From Roseovarius gaetbuli (GTDB taxonomy: Bacteria > Pseudomonadota > Alphaproteobacteria > Rhodobacterales > Rhodobacteraceae), in contig NZ_FWFJ01000039.1 in assembly GCF_900172365.1 (NCBI RefSeq), positions 1 to 37,709 on the forward strand: DNA of 37,709 bases, read 5' to 3'. A program made the translations under genes and the position numbers. Shown here piece by piece: positions 22,904 to 31,482 of the stretch. Position 1 is the stretch's first letter. Each line of letters opens with the position of its first letter. The notes under the pieces are model-generated. The model saw nothing but the letters and a program-made list of their open reading frames with translations. It was not told the origin of the DNA and made no database searches.

Positions 22904-24930
22904 TCGCGGAACCGGGATTTCGCGATGGCCTCCGAAAAGGCGTCAAGGATTTCCGAGAGACTGCTGTCATGCGCCTTCGCCGCGCCAAGGCCGGTATCCG
23001 GATGAGGCGGAGGCGGCGTGGGAGTTGCGAGAGTTTTGGCCATCATTGGCTTTACCAGAAGGCTGTGCGCCCGCTCCAAAAGCCTGGACGCCTCTGCGCT
23101 GCTGCGTACGGGCGGGTCGAGTTCCCAGCCATCGGGCAAGGTAAACAGCGGCGTATAGCCCTTCGCGGACATCTCAAGGTTGACTTCGTTCATCTTCAGC
23201 ATCACCGAGATTGCCTTGCGAAGAGCCGGGCTGCTTATCTGCGCTTCCGGGATCGCGAAGGCGATTTTCAAAAGGATCAACAACGCCTGATAGTGCCGGT
23301 CCGAGTCGGCCTGTAACGCCGCGCCTTCAGCATCCGCGGCCCTGGCTGGCTGACCGTAGAGTGTGTCATAGGGGATGTCGGGGTTGTGGTTTGGGGTGGC
23401 CTCACTCCACTCGCCGCTCAGGATGTAGCCGGGCAGGGCGCCACGACCTGCGTGATCGTAGAAGGCAAAGTTCTGCTGCGCGGTGGAAAAGCGCACATAA
23501 TGCCCTTCGCCCTCGTCAACGATCAGCTTGACGATCTCGACCGCTTTCCGGCGTACCTCGGGGTCGATTTCGTCTTCACGAAGATGCTGAAGCGAATGCA
23601 GGATACCCACGTACATCCCGTCCAGTCCGGCGACCGTAGAGCGGCTGGGCCGTTCGACGTCGATGAACCATTGCAACTGGGGGCTGGACAGGCTTTGCAG
23701 ATAGAAGGGCACCTTGAAGGTTCGCCCAAGGGTTGAGGCGCGTTTGGCCGTTGTGTCCGCGCCCAGGAGCGAGAGGATCTCGTTGGCCCACCGGAAATGA
23801 CGCATCTCGTCGATGGCCACATCAAAGACCGTGCGCGCCGAGTGCCATAGACGGAAGCTTTCGAGCGTTTCTTTCTCTTCCGGCTCTTTCCAGGGCACAT
23901 CGACGGAATAGAACGCATAGAGGTATTGCACCGCAAGCGCATGTTCGACAGAGGCGAGGTAGGTCAGCTCGTCCTTGATCTGCTCCAACGTCATGATCGG
24001 ACCTGTCGGGCCTTCGGGCGGCACATAGGTTTCACCGAACTCGCGGCCATTCAGAACCGGGCGCAGCTGCTCCCATCCGCCCATTATCTCCGCATAGTCG
24101 ACCTCTCTCTGGCGACGTGCGTTATAGCCGTAAGCGATGTCCTGGGTCTGCGGCTCTACGTTGCGGTTCTTGCGCTGGAAGTTCAGGTATTCGTACTGGC
24201 CGTCCTCGGACGAGATCACATCGGGCTTGTTCGACGCCCAGTAAAAGCATTGGCAGTCGCGGAAATCATAGGTCCATGGCGTGCAAAGGGTGCGTGTCAG
24301 ATCGCCCGGATCATAGACCTCAGGGGCGAGCACGCCCTGTTCGTTGAGATAGTCGAGCCTTTGTGCGCTCATCGCTGCAAACATCAGCTTGCCGTTTGAA
24401 TCGCGCTCTATCTTGTTTGCGCCGGCCTCCACGGCGGCCTTGGCGTCTTTGAATGCGCTCTGGCCCTGCGGCGGGTTCGGGCCCACCGCGATGGACAGGT
24501 CACCCGGCAAAAGGCTGTTTATCTGTCGCCAAGCGTAAAGCCCCTGTTTGCCGGTGAAATCAAAGGTTGTGACCTGCACTGCACCGTCCAGATCGTTGTT
24601 TCGCCCGTGCATTACCCAAAGAAACAGGTTGTCCTGCAGATCTCCGGGCGTCAGTCCCAGATCAATCCAGCGCTGCGCCAGAGACGCAGGTTTCATCCCG
24701 GCCAGCCGCGCGCCATCCTGTCGGTAGACCTCGAAGTAGAGTCCGGGGAAGAACATTTTCTGGATGTTCTTGGCATCCATCTCGAGCCCGGGATAGCAGT
24801 TGTCGACACCGTCTTCGGGCCGCGTGACAATGGAATTTCCGGGCACGATATAGGCGGCGCGCGCAGTCAGGTTACGTGGAAAGATCTTCCATTCGCGTGG
24901 GTCTTCGGGGGCTGTCGGAAATGTCGACAT
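22900..24930 (-). CDS. LodA-like C-terminal half fused to a VioB-type ferritin-like domain
   Basis: A 676-aa protein. Residues about 40-270 match the catalytic half of LodA/GoxA quinoprotein oxidases: CYPGLEMDA (45-53, compare the family's FHPGxEMTW), PGDLTRTLCTPW (208-219), Asp222-x3-Cys226, then Cys228 and Trp231 in CFYWASNKPDV. In LodA/GoxA an Asp-x3-Cys and a Trp form cysteine tryptophylquinone. Here the Cys-Trp loop is only 5 residues, and three Cys lie within 13 residues (216, 226, 228). Residues about 312-590 form a ferritin-like domain of the VioB kind, with SVEHALAVQYLYA (327-339), ExxH in DEMRHF (374-379) and VDEGEGHYVRF (471-481). A Pro-rich linker (PTPPPPHP) and a helix end the protein. 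GGGAGACCCGATC precedes the start. The fused architecture is unfamiliar to me. Confidence 0.75.
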   Translation of the reverse strand: MSTFPTAPEDPREWKIFPRNLTARAAYIVPGNSIVTRPEDGVDNCYPGLEMDAKNIQKMFFPGLYFEVYRQDGARLAGMKPASLAQRWIDLGLTPGDLQDNLFLWVMHGRNNDLDGAVQVTTFDFTGKQGLYAWRQINSLLPGDLSIAVGPNPPQGQSAFKDAKAAVEAGANKIERDSNGKLMFAAMSAQRLDYLNEQGVLAPEVYDPGDLTRTLCTPWTYDFRDCQCFYWASNKPDVISSEDGQYEYLNFQRKNRNVEPQTQDIAYGYNARRQREVDYAEIMGGWEQLRPVLNGREFGETYVPPEGPTGPIMTLEQIKDELTYLASVEHALAVQYLYAFYSVDVPWKEPEEKETLESFRLWHSARTVFDVAIDEMRHFRWANEILSLLGADTTAKRASTLGRTFKVPFYLQSLSSPQLQWFIDVERPSRSTVAGLDGMYVGILHSLQHLREDEIDPEVRRKAVEIVKLIVDEGEGHYVRFSTAQQNFAFYDHAGRGALPGYILSGEWSEATPNHNPDIPYDTLYGQPARAADAEGAALQADSDRHYQALLILLKIAFAIPEAQISSPALRKAISVMLKMNEVNLEMSAKGYTPLFTLPDGWELDPPVRSSAEASRLLERAHSLLVKPMMAKTLATPTPPPPHPDTGLGAAKAHDSSLSEILDAFSEAIAKSRFRE

Positions 24931-24943
24931 GATCGGGTCTCCC

Positions 24944-26293
24944 TCAATTGATGGGTGCGGCCGCCGGGCCGACCTCGAAATATGTGTTTGGGCTCACAAA
25001 ATAATCCGGCGCCTGCGTATAAAGCTCGGCATAGGCCGCGATGCAAAAGCTTAGCCAGCCGCGTACATAGTCGCAGTGCTGTCGGCCACGACGGTCAACC
25101 TCGTGATAACAGCCGCCTCCGCAGAGGTATCTGGCCCAGCAGGATTTGCAGGGTTCTTGGCGGTCAACATGGCGGCGGTCCAGATGGGCGGTCCGGGCCG
25201 TTTCGTCCAGCCCGTCCGCAATGTTTCCCATGGCCCAGGCGTCGTCATCCACCAGCCGGTGACACCCATAAAGCGCGCCATCGGCGTTGACGCTGAGATA
25301 GGCGGCACCCGCGCCACAAGGGTAGGGGCGATGGCTGCCCCTGTGGATCTCGTGCAAGGCCGTTTCGAAATTGCTGAACGGAAACCGCTCGCCGCGCAGC
25401 AACCTGTCGCGCGCGGCGCTGCCGCAGCGGATCATCTGTTCCAGGAACCAGTCGAAATCCCTGTGCCGGAATTCCAAGTCTGCCTTGGGCGAGACCTGCA
25501 CCGGGGAAAAGCCCGCATCCCCGACACCAAGGGATATCATATGCTCGAGGACCTCCAGCAAGTCGCCTGACCCAGGAGTCACCGTGACCCGCGCGGCCAC
25601 ATGGGCCGGGCCGCCGTCCTTCAGGATGCGCTCCAGCCCCGCAAGGGCGCGATCATAGCTGCCGCCGCCCCGATGATCCGGGTGCAACCGGTCGTTCAAT
25701 GCGCGCTTTCCGTCGAGACTCACGGTGACCATGAACCGGTGGTCGCGAAACAGCTTGGCGTCCTCGTCCCGCACGGTGGTGCCGTTTGTCGTGATCGAGA
25801 ACGTGGCCCGCCCGCCGTTTCGCCTGGCCTGCTCCGCGGCATAGGCGGTGGCATCATGCACGACCGTCCGGTTCAGCAAGGGCTCGCCGCCCATAAAGCC
25901 GACAACCACATCGGCTCCGGGCCCGGCCTCTGCGATGAGCCGATCAATCGAGGCGCGCGCGATGTCCACTGACATCGTCCGCGACTTGCCACCGAACAGA
26001 CCTTCGTCGGCATAGCAATACTGGCACCCAAGATTGCAGGCTTGTGCGACGTTCAGTGACAGGGCACGCAGCGCAGGCACCTCTGGCGCCTCGGGTTCGA
26101 TGAAGCGATGGTCATTGCCAAGGGCTTGTTCGAACAGCTGCGCCTGGGCGAGGTCACCGCCGGAAAACAAAGCCGCGACTCGATCTGCTGTGGCGGTATC
26201 GATATCAAAAACCCGAGAGCCGTTGGTGGCAAAGACATGGTGGCCGACGCCGCTTTCGATCAGCTTATAGTTTTCACGAAGTCGAGGGGCCAT
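24944..26293 (-). CDS. Radical SAM/SPASM peptide maturase (QhpD-like)
   Basis: A 449-aa radical SAM enzyme. An N-terminal peptide-recognition-like part (1-75) is followed by the cluster motif CNLGCQYC (Cys86, 90, 93) and GFMGGEPLLN. The SPASM region follows, with YPCGAGAAYLSVNADGALYG and CH, then CKSCWARYLCGGGCYHEVDR and HCDYVRGWLSFC. QhpD, a relative by layout, makes intra-protein Cys-carboxylate thioether links in the quinohemoprotein amine dehydrogenase gamma subunit. Here the likely target is the Cys-rich LodA-C protein encoded just downstream (13-bp gap) or the LodA-N protein upstream. The frame opens at a TTG (26323), but I take the ATG at 26291-26293 with GGACAGAGGCG ahead; it overlaps the LodA-N stop by 20 bp. 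Confidence 0.87.
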   Translation of the reverse strand: MAPRLRENYKLIESGVGHHVFATNGSRVFDIDTATADRVAALFSGGDLAQAQLFEQALGNDHRFIEPEAPEVPALRALSLNVAQACNLGCQYCYADEGLFGGKSRTMSVDIARASIDRLIAEAGPGADVVVGFMGGEPLLNRTVVHDATAYAAEQARRNGGRATFSITTNGTTVRDEDAKLFRDHRFMVTVSLDGKRALNDRLHPDHRGGGSYDRALAGLERILKDGGPAHVAARVTVTPGSGDLLEVLEHMISLGVGDAGFSPVQVSPKADLEFRHRDFDWFLEQMIRCGSAARDRLLRGERFPFSNFETALHEIHRGSHRPYPCGAGAAYLSVNADGALYGCHRLVDDDAWAMGNIADGLDETARTAHLDRRHVDRQEPCKSCWARYLCGGGCYHEVDRRGRQHCDYVRGWLSFCIAAYAELYTQAPDYFVSPNTYFEVGPAAAPIN

Positions 26294-27740
26294 CGCCTCT
26301 GTCCTTTCCCGAAATCCGCTCAAGCCACGCCTTCATAAGGTTGTATTGTCGTTGGGTGATCGTCATCGGGTTGGAATCCGAGCCACGCATCAAAGCCGGC
26401 ATCTGGCGGTCATAGGGTTTGGGGTCTTCGGCCGGATTGCGGATCCAGTCGTCGAACAATTCGGGGCGCTGCGCCATGCGGGCCTTGAACACGTCATAGG
26501 CAAGGAAGCGTTTGTGATTGGCCCGTCCCAGTTCGGTCAAGGGCAGCGGGTGCCCGGGCCTTGGGGGCTCGGGGGTGAAGGGATCTTCTGGCGTGGTCGG
26601 ATTGTTGGCCAGACCAGAGCGCAGGTTCTGATGATCGAGGTTCGACGCCTCCATCGTCTCGCGCACGCGCTGCATGAAATCGGCGATCTCCATCTCGGTC
26701 TCGATCCAGTTCGACCCTTCGGTGAAGGCCGGGGCCGAGACGTCCTCACGCTCCATCAGATCGGCAAGCCCATCGGCGACAGAACGGAACGGCCTGCGGT
26801 CCGGCTGGAAATCGGGCGGGCAGCAGGTAAAGCGGGCATGAGCGCTGATTTCACCGCCGGCCACTCCGGACCCGCTGATCACGACAGAGATCAGCCCGTC
26901 GTTGCTGTCATCCAAAAAGCCGAGGCTGACCCCAAGGCCGTTGCTATTACTCGTTGGCTCCATCGCATAGAGCCCGCCAGGATTGGTGCGCGGATCGTAA
27001 GGTTCGCTCTCGTCTGCGGGGTTCCAGTGCGCCCATGCAGAGTCGGGGTTCAGTGTCAGTTGAAGACCGTCCAGAAAGGCCTGCCGTCGGAAGACTTCCG
27101 GCACCAGCGCCGTCAGGTTGCGCTTTGCGGTGTTGGTGGGGGCATAGATATGGCCCTTTGGCGGAGTGATGCGCAGGCGGATTTCATTGAATTCCGCGTT
27201 TGGCCGTATCACCTGAACCGCGCCCAAAGGCAAAGGGTCGCCGTGAATGATCGGGTTCTCGGCCCCCTTGGGGCTGATCCCGCTCAAAGGCACCTTGTCG
27301 TGCTGGTCCCCGGACATCTCGATGATGGCATCGACGTGATCGCCCTCGGCCCCGGTGTAGTGAAACGCTTTGCGGTTCGCGGCGTGAACCCGCCATTTCA
27401 AATCCCCCAGCGTCAAGCCGCACTCCGCGAGCACGTCTGTCGTGATCGGCCCCTCGTAGCCCGTGTCAAGCCTGCCATGCACTTCGAAAAAGGGCGCAAC
27501 AGGCAGCCATTTCTCTCCGTCACGAAAGCGAATTTCGTTGGGCATATAGGCGGTTATCCCGCCGTCCTCGCATACACGAAAGGTGGTTGTCGGTCGGATC
27601 ACCGTTTCCGCTGTTCCGCGAGAGGAGTAATCGTTTTGTTCCCAGTGAAAATTCACCATGGGCTCTTCGACTTGCCCAAAGCGTGCAAAGGCCAAAGGCG
27701 GACAAATCCATAGGTCTTCAATGATTGCGCTTGTTGGCAT
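26274..27740 (-). CDS. LodA-like N-terminal half (split quinoprotein oxidase)
   Basis: A 488-aa protein corresponding to the N-terminal part of LodA/GoxA oxidases. It has LWICPPLAFARFGQVEEP (10-27, compare the family's HPSIGIARVGNS), WRVHAANRKAFHY (116-128, compare WDVHVANQKSAWY), EISAHARFTCCPPDFQPDRR with the family's CAPPNYAPD position, and a C-terminal ITQRQYNLMKAW, equivalent to the family's VQYRMLVKWAEG. The protein stops there, where LodA would continue into its catalytic half. That half is encoded two genes downstream (22900-24930). The ATG at 27738-27740 follows GGGAGGCGCAAA. It is first in the leftward operon. Confidence 0.78.
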   Translation of the reverse strand: MPTSAIIEDLWICPPLAFARFGQVEEPMVNFHWEQNDYSSRGTAETVIRPTTTFRVCEDGGITAYMPNEIRFRDGEKWLPVAPFFEVHGRLDTGYEGPITTDVLAECGLTLGDLKWRVHAANRKAFHYTGAEGDHVDAIIEMSGDQHDKVPLSGISPKGAENPIIHGDPLPLGAVQVIRPNAEFNEIRLRITPPKGHIYAPTNTAKRNLTALVPEVFRRQAFLDGLQLTLNPDSAWAHWNPADESEPYDPRTNPGGLYAMEPTSNSNGLGVSLGFLDDSNDGLISVVISGSGVAGGEISAHARFTCCPPDFQPDRRPFRSVADGLADLMEREDVSAPAFTEGSNWIETEMEIADFMQRVRETMEASNLDHQNLRSGLANNPTTPEDPFTPEPPRPGHPLPLTELGRANHKRFLAYDVFKARMAQRPELFDDWIRNPAEDPKPYDRQMPALMRGSDSNPMTITQRQYNLMKAWLERISGKDRGDGPSTS

Positions 27741-28423
27741 TTTGCGCCTCCCAGTGCATCGCAATATCTGCAAATTATAATGGCAGCAAAAAATCCGCCG
27801 AAACTAATTAGGTCGTAATCAACTACACCATAGGGTTGCATCAAATGTTGATTCGGAAAAGCCCTGATCCACACCCTGAAGTGGAAGTTTTTGGCACGCT
27901 TGTGTCTTTGGTTGTCGGGTTCGATCAGTGTTTCACATTTTTTTCTGTTTAAAATGAGTGTGGTGAAAATTTTGTGTAAGCTCCCGCGTTTTGATGCTTT
28001 AGATCTTGCGTGCATCGACAAACGAGGTTGATCAGTGAGGTTTAAAAGGAAGGGTCTTGACAGAATGCAACCATGTGGTGAATTCTGAGGGCGTGAATAG
28101 AATATGACTTTGCCAATGCAGGCCTTTTTTGCTGTCGGGCGACTGTTGTAAAAAGTTCTTCGTTTTTATTGCTTTTTTCGAATGAATATCTTGCAGCCTG
28201 AGCACAGGTGGAAAACTTGATTTCAGGATGAGGTGACCATTCGCCATCTGCCCGAGGGACCGCGCCAATCAATTGAGTGATCAGGCGAACCCGCGAGATT
28301 TCTGAAGTCACCCGTGTCTCTTGCGCAAGAGGCATCTGTATTTTTGTGTCGCTCCAATGCGGTGATCACTCTTCTTTAGCCAACACGCCAGGCAACGGCG
28401 GCGTGTAACAGGGAGACATCAAT
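27741..28423. promoter_or_regulatory. AT-rich divergent control region of the accessory cluster
   Basis: This 683-bp gap between the divergent operons is visibly richer in A/T than its surroundings. It contains several T- and A-runs, a perfect 14-bp palindrome (28318-28331), a TTGACA at 28057-28062 without a convincing -10 partner, and a sequence at 27865-27885 resembling 541-562. Short minus-strand frames within it have no motifs and I do not call them. Promoters for both operons must lie here. Confidence 0.5.
28318..28331. promoter_or_regulatory. Perfect 14-bp palindrome, candidate operator
   Basis: CTCTTGCGCAAGAG is exactly self-complementary and lies 93 bp upstream of the GTG start of the rightward operon. 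It is a plausible dimeric regulator site, but no regulator gene is present in the cluster. Confidence 0.4.
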
Positions 28424-29620
28424 GTGCCAGACGATACCTTTGATCTGATCGTTGTCGGCGGCGGTGCGATCGGCCTGTCGACGGCCCGGAACGCCGCGCG
28501 GCGCGGGTGGCGCACGCTTGTTTTGGAAAAATTCGGCGTGTTGAACAATGAAGGCAGTTCCGCCGGGGCCTCTCGGCAATTCCGGCTGCAGTATGCACAA
28601 CACTACATGGCCGAACTGTCTCTGGCGTCCCAAAATTTTTGGGCAGAGCTTCAGGGGTATTCGCAGAACACTCTGGTGCGCCAGAATGGCAGCCTCTGGT
28701 TCGGAGACCCTGATCTGGACTCCCAGGAAGGCGGGATTGCGGCGGCGGAAAAGGTCATGGAGTCACTGCACATTCCGTTTACGAGATTGACCGCGCCCCA
28801 GATCGAGGCGCGTTTCCCCTTCAAGGCCTTGCCAAAGGATTACGAGGGCTTTTTTCAGGCCAATGGCGGGATTATCGATCTGAAGTCCACGGAAGAGGCG
28901 GCGCTGAACGCGGCCCTTGCCACCGGTCGGGTGGTGATCCGGGAATGGGAGCCTGCGACCGACATTTCCGAAAGCGGCAGAGGGGTCGAGGTTCGAACGG
29001 TGCACGGCCGGTATCATGGGGCGCGCCTTGCGATTTGCGCCGGGGCATATGTCAACGAGACGTTAAAGCCGCTGGGCCTCTCGCTGGGTATCGACATCTG
29101 GCAAATGTCCTCTGCTTATTTCGCGCTAACCGAACCTGCCAGGCATCTGCCGACGTGGTTCGTGTTTCAGGATCCGGGTGATAGTGCGCTGTTTTACGGC
29201 TTCCCAGAGGTGGATTGGGCGCATCCCGGCTATGCCCGCGTGGCCACCGACTTCCCGGACAAGATCCTGACGGATCCCGCACAGCGCAGTTATGCTCCCA
29301 GCACCAAGAGCCTTGGACTTGATGCGCAATGGGTCAGGGAGCACATGACCGGTCTTGACCCGATGCCGCGCTTTACCTCGACCTGTCTGATCGCGCTGGC
29401 GCAGAACAGCTCTCGGGAGCTGTTGCTGGACTATACACCGGCCTGGGGGCGAGCGCATTCCAACATCGTGACCTACACCGCCGGTTGGGCAGGCAAATAC
29501 ATCCCGATCATGGGGGACATGATCGTGCGGATGCTGAGCGCGCCGGAAACAGAGCTGGTCTATGGCGACTACAGGATTCCGCTGGACAGGTTTTCGATTG
29601 ATTGGACGCAAACGAACTAA
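28424..29620 (+). CDS. FAD-dependent oxidoreductase, monomeric sarcosine oxidase-like
   Basis: A 398-aa DAO-fold flavoprotein. The N-terminal FAD site is DLIVVGGGAIGLSTARNAAR with Glu36 at the strand end (TLVLEKF). The C-terminal end reads FTSTCLIALAQNSSRELLLD and NIVTYTAGWAGKYIPIMGD. Cys321 aligns with the cysteine that binds FAD covalently in monomeric sarcosine oxidase, so covalent flavin is likely. A secondary or N-methyl amine is the usual substrate class; the actual one is unknown. The start is GTG at 28424-28426 after GGGAGACATCAAT; an ATG two bases earlier is in another frame. It is first of the rightward operon, 16 bp before the amine oxidase gene. Confidence 0.85.
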   Translation: MPDDTFDLIVVGGGAIGLSTARNAARRGWRTLVLEKFGVLNNEGSSAGASRQFRLQYAQHYMAELSLASQNFWAELQGYSQNTLVRQNGSLWFGDPDLDSQEGGIAAAEKVMESLHIPFTRLTAPQIEARFPFKALPKDYEGFFQANGGIIDLKSTEEAALNAALATGRVVIREWEPATDISESGRGVEVRTVHGRYHGARLAICAGAYVNETLKPLGLSLGIDIWQMSSAYFALTEPARHLPTWFVFQDPGDSALFYGFPEVDWAHPGYARVATDFPDKILTDPAQRSYAPSTKSLGLDAQWVREHMTGLDPMPRFTSTCLIALAQNSSRELLLDYTPAWGRAHSNIVTYTAGWAGKYIPIMGDMIVRMLSAPETELVYGDYRIPLDRFSIDWTQTN

Positions 29621-29636
29621 GACCCGGAGGGCCTTC

Positions 29637-31466
29637 ATGTCACAGACCTACACAATTTTCGGAGCGGGACCCGGAGGCCTCTATACCGCTTGGCGGCTGC
29701 TGACCGGGGGCAAGGCCGTCGCGGGCGACACAATCACGCTTTATGAATGGGGCACCTACGACTTTGTCGGGGACGGAAAAAACCGCCAGCCCGCCGGGCG
29801 CATCTGCTCTCACCACATTGCTGCACCCTCAGGCGAGGAGCAGGACCTGAACGGAACCTATATCGAGATCGGAGGGATGCGGTTCAGCGAGTGGGACCAA
29901 AAGCAATTTGAGACCGACGCGAACGGGCATCCGACCGACACACCCTCTCCGGGGCATCGTCTGGTGACCCAAACGATCTGGGATATCGGCCTGCATCCGG
30001 ATCTGCAGGACTTCTTGACCACGACGAACCCCTTGTTTTATCTGCGCGGTCAGCATTTCTTTCAAGATCAACTTGGCACGGGGACACCTGCGCTAAAAGC
30101 GCCCTATGCGACGCCCGGCAATAACGAGGCCCCTGCCGCAGAGCTTTTTGGTCAGATTTCGAACTTGATCACCGGTGGGGCCGACCTCAAGACCCGCAGC
30201 GAACAATGCCATTACTATGCCACCGGCACTTTGCCGGACAGTTTCAACTCGTTCGTCTATGAGCCCGGCAATACGGTGAGCAACATTGGATATTGGAACG
30301 TTTTTTACGATCAAGCCGGGAATGAAGGGTTCAACTATGCTGCCGATGCGGGAGGCTATAGCTCTAATGTGATCAACTGGAACGCGGCCGACGCAGCGTT
30401 CTATAACGGCGAATTCACGCCCGGCGACAAGTTCAAGACCATCGCGGGTGGCTACTCTCGTCTCTTCGTCGAACTCTACCGCAGGGCGCAAGAGGCCGCG
30501 ACCGCGCTGGGTGTGACACTCACGCTGCAACAGGGCACACGGCTGCATTCGATCTGGATGCAGGACGGCGCAGTCACCTGTCAGCTTGCCAGCGCAGAGG
30601 ATCCCTACGCCGCAGATGGCCCCGCCATGACCAGCGATTGCGCCTTCCTTGCAATGCCGCCGGAATCGGTTGAACTGGTTGCACAGGCGACCCGCTATAA
30701 CGGCGTGCCTGCGGGCGGCACCGATTTTCTCAACGCGCCCAATGTCGCCAACTATCTGGACGCGGTCGTGCAGCAACCCTCGTACAAAGTGGCGATGTTC
30801 TTTGACCGGCCGTGGTGGACAGAGGCACCGTTCCCACCCTGTCTCGACACCGCAGAGGGCGAGAGCGCCAATGTCTTTGGCCCGACGATCACCTATCTGC
30901 CCCTTCGCCAGATCTATTATTTCGGCAACAACGCGCTTGCGGATTATCAAGGGCCGCCGGTCTACGGTCTTCTCGCCTCTTACGACGACGAACGTTTCGT
31001 TGATTTCTGGCGCCAGCTGGAACTCTGCGTCGAGGATCGGCGCGAGCTGGCCGGCAATCGCAATCTGCAACCGCTGGACGGCGGCAAAGAGGCCCCGCCA
31101 GAGATGGAGCGGATGCTGCGCCTGCAGCTGGCCAAGGTACACTACGGTGACGCGAACTGTGCGAACCTGATTCCGCAGGCCAGCAGCACAGTCTTCATGG
31201 ATTGGGGACGTAATCCTTTTGGCGCGGGATATCACGCCTGGGCCGCGCATTTTGACATCTGCGATGTCATGCAGCGCCTGCGCGCCCCGGCAGAGCTGGC
31301 CGGGCAGGTCGGCGCACCTGTCTATCTGATCGGCTCGGCCTTTTCCAACGATCAGGCCTGGGTCGAGGGTGCCTTTTGCACGGCCGAGTCCGTGCTGGTC
31401 GACTTCCTGCAGATGGAGCCCTTGATCGATACCTCAGTTTACAAGCTGATTTGTTCAAATTGTTGA
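29637..31466 (+). CDS. Flavin-containing amine oxidase
   Basis: A 609-aa FAD-dependent amine or amino-acid oxidase-like protein. The N-terminal dinucleotide motif is YTIFGAGPGGLYTAWRLL. Gly-rich and Arg-containing flavin contacts follow (EIGGMRFSEWD, near residue 80). The C-terminal FAD segment is GSAFSNDQAWVEGAFCTAES, typical of the MAO/L-amino-acid oxidase group. No signal peptide is seen. The ATG at 29637-29639 follows CGGAGGGCCTTC; the frame runs 25 codons further up inside the preceding gene. With a VioB-type ferritin domain encoded in the divergent operon, it recalls the VioA/VioB or StaO/StaD pairing of bisindole pathways, but this is an analogy only. Confidence 0.83.
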   Translation: MSQTYTIFGAGPGGLYTAWRLLTGGKAVAGDTITLYEWGTYDFVGDGKNRQPAGRICSHHIAAPSGEEQDLNGTYIEIGGMRFSEWDQKQFETDANGHPTDTPSPGHRLVTQTIWDIGLHPDLQDFLTTTNPLFYLRGQHFFQDQLGTGTPALKAPYATPGNNEAPAAELFGQISNLITGGADLKTRSEQCHYYATGTLPDSFNSFVYEPGNTVSNIGYWNVFYDQAGNEGFNYAADAGGYSSNVINWNAADAAFYNGEFTPGDKFKTIAGGYSRLFVELYRRAQEAATALGVTLTLQQGTRLHSIWMQDGAVTCQLASAEDPYAADGPAMTSDCAFLAMPPESVELVAQATRYNGVPAGGTDFLNAPNVANYLDAVVQQPSYKVAMFFDRPWWTEAPFPPCLDTAEGESANVFGPTITYLPLRQIYYFGNNALADYQGPPVYGLLASYDDERFVDFWRQLELCVEDRRELAGNRNLQPLDGGKEAPPEMERMLRLQLAKVHYGDANCANLIPQASSTVFMDWGRNPFGAGYHAWAAHFDICDVMQRLRAPAELAGQVGAPVYLIGSAFSNDQAWVEGAFCTAESVLVDFLQMEPLIDTSVYKLICSNC

Positions 31467-31482
31467 AGAAAGGACTGAAAAC

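Noticed and set aside
26346..27713. 455-codon plus-strand frame antisense to the LodA N-half
   Set aside because: The minus strand has LodA landmarks, a good ribosome-binding site and coupled neighbours; the plus frame has none.
27892..27907. TGGCACGCTTGTGTCT as a sigma-54 promoter
   Set aside because: TGGCAC is present, but the -12 GC element is absent at the right spacing.
28057..28085. TTGACA-N17-GAATTC as the promoter of the rightward operon
   Set aside because: The -35 is perfect, but the -10 is poor and it lies about 340 bp from the start, so it is not called.
30093..31250. 385-codon minus-strand frame antisense to the amine oxidase
   Set aside because: The plus-strand gene has FAD motifs at both ends; the antisense frame is a long high-GC shadow.
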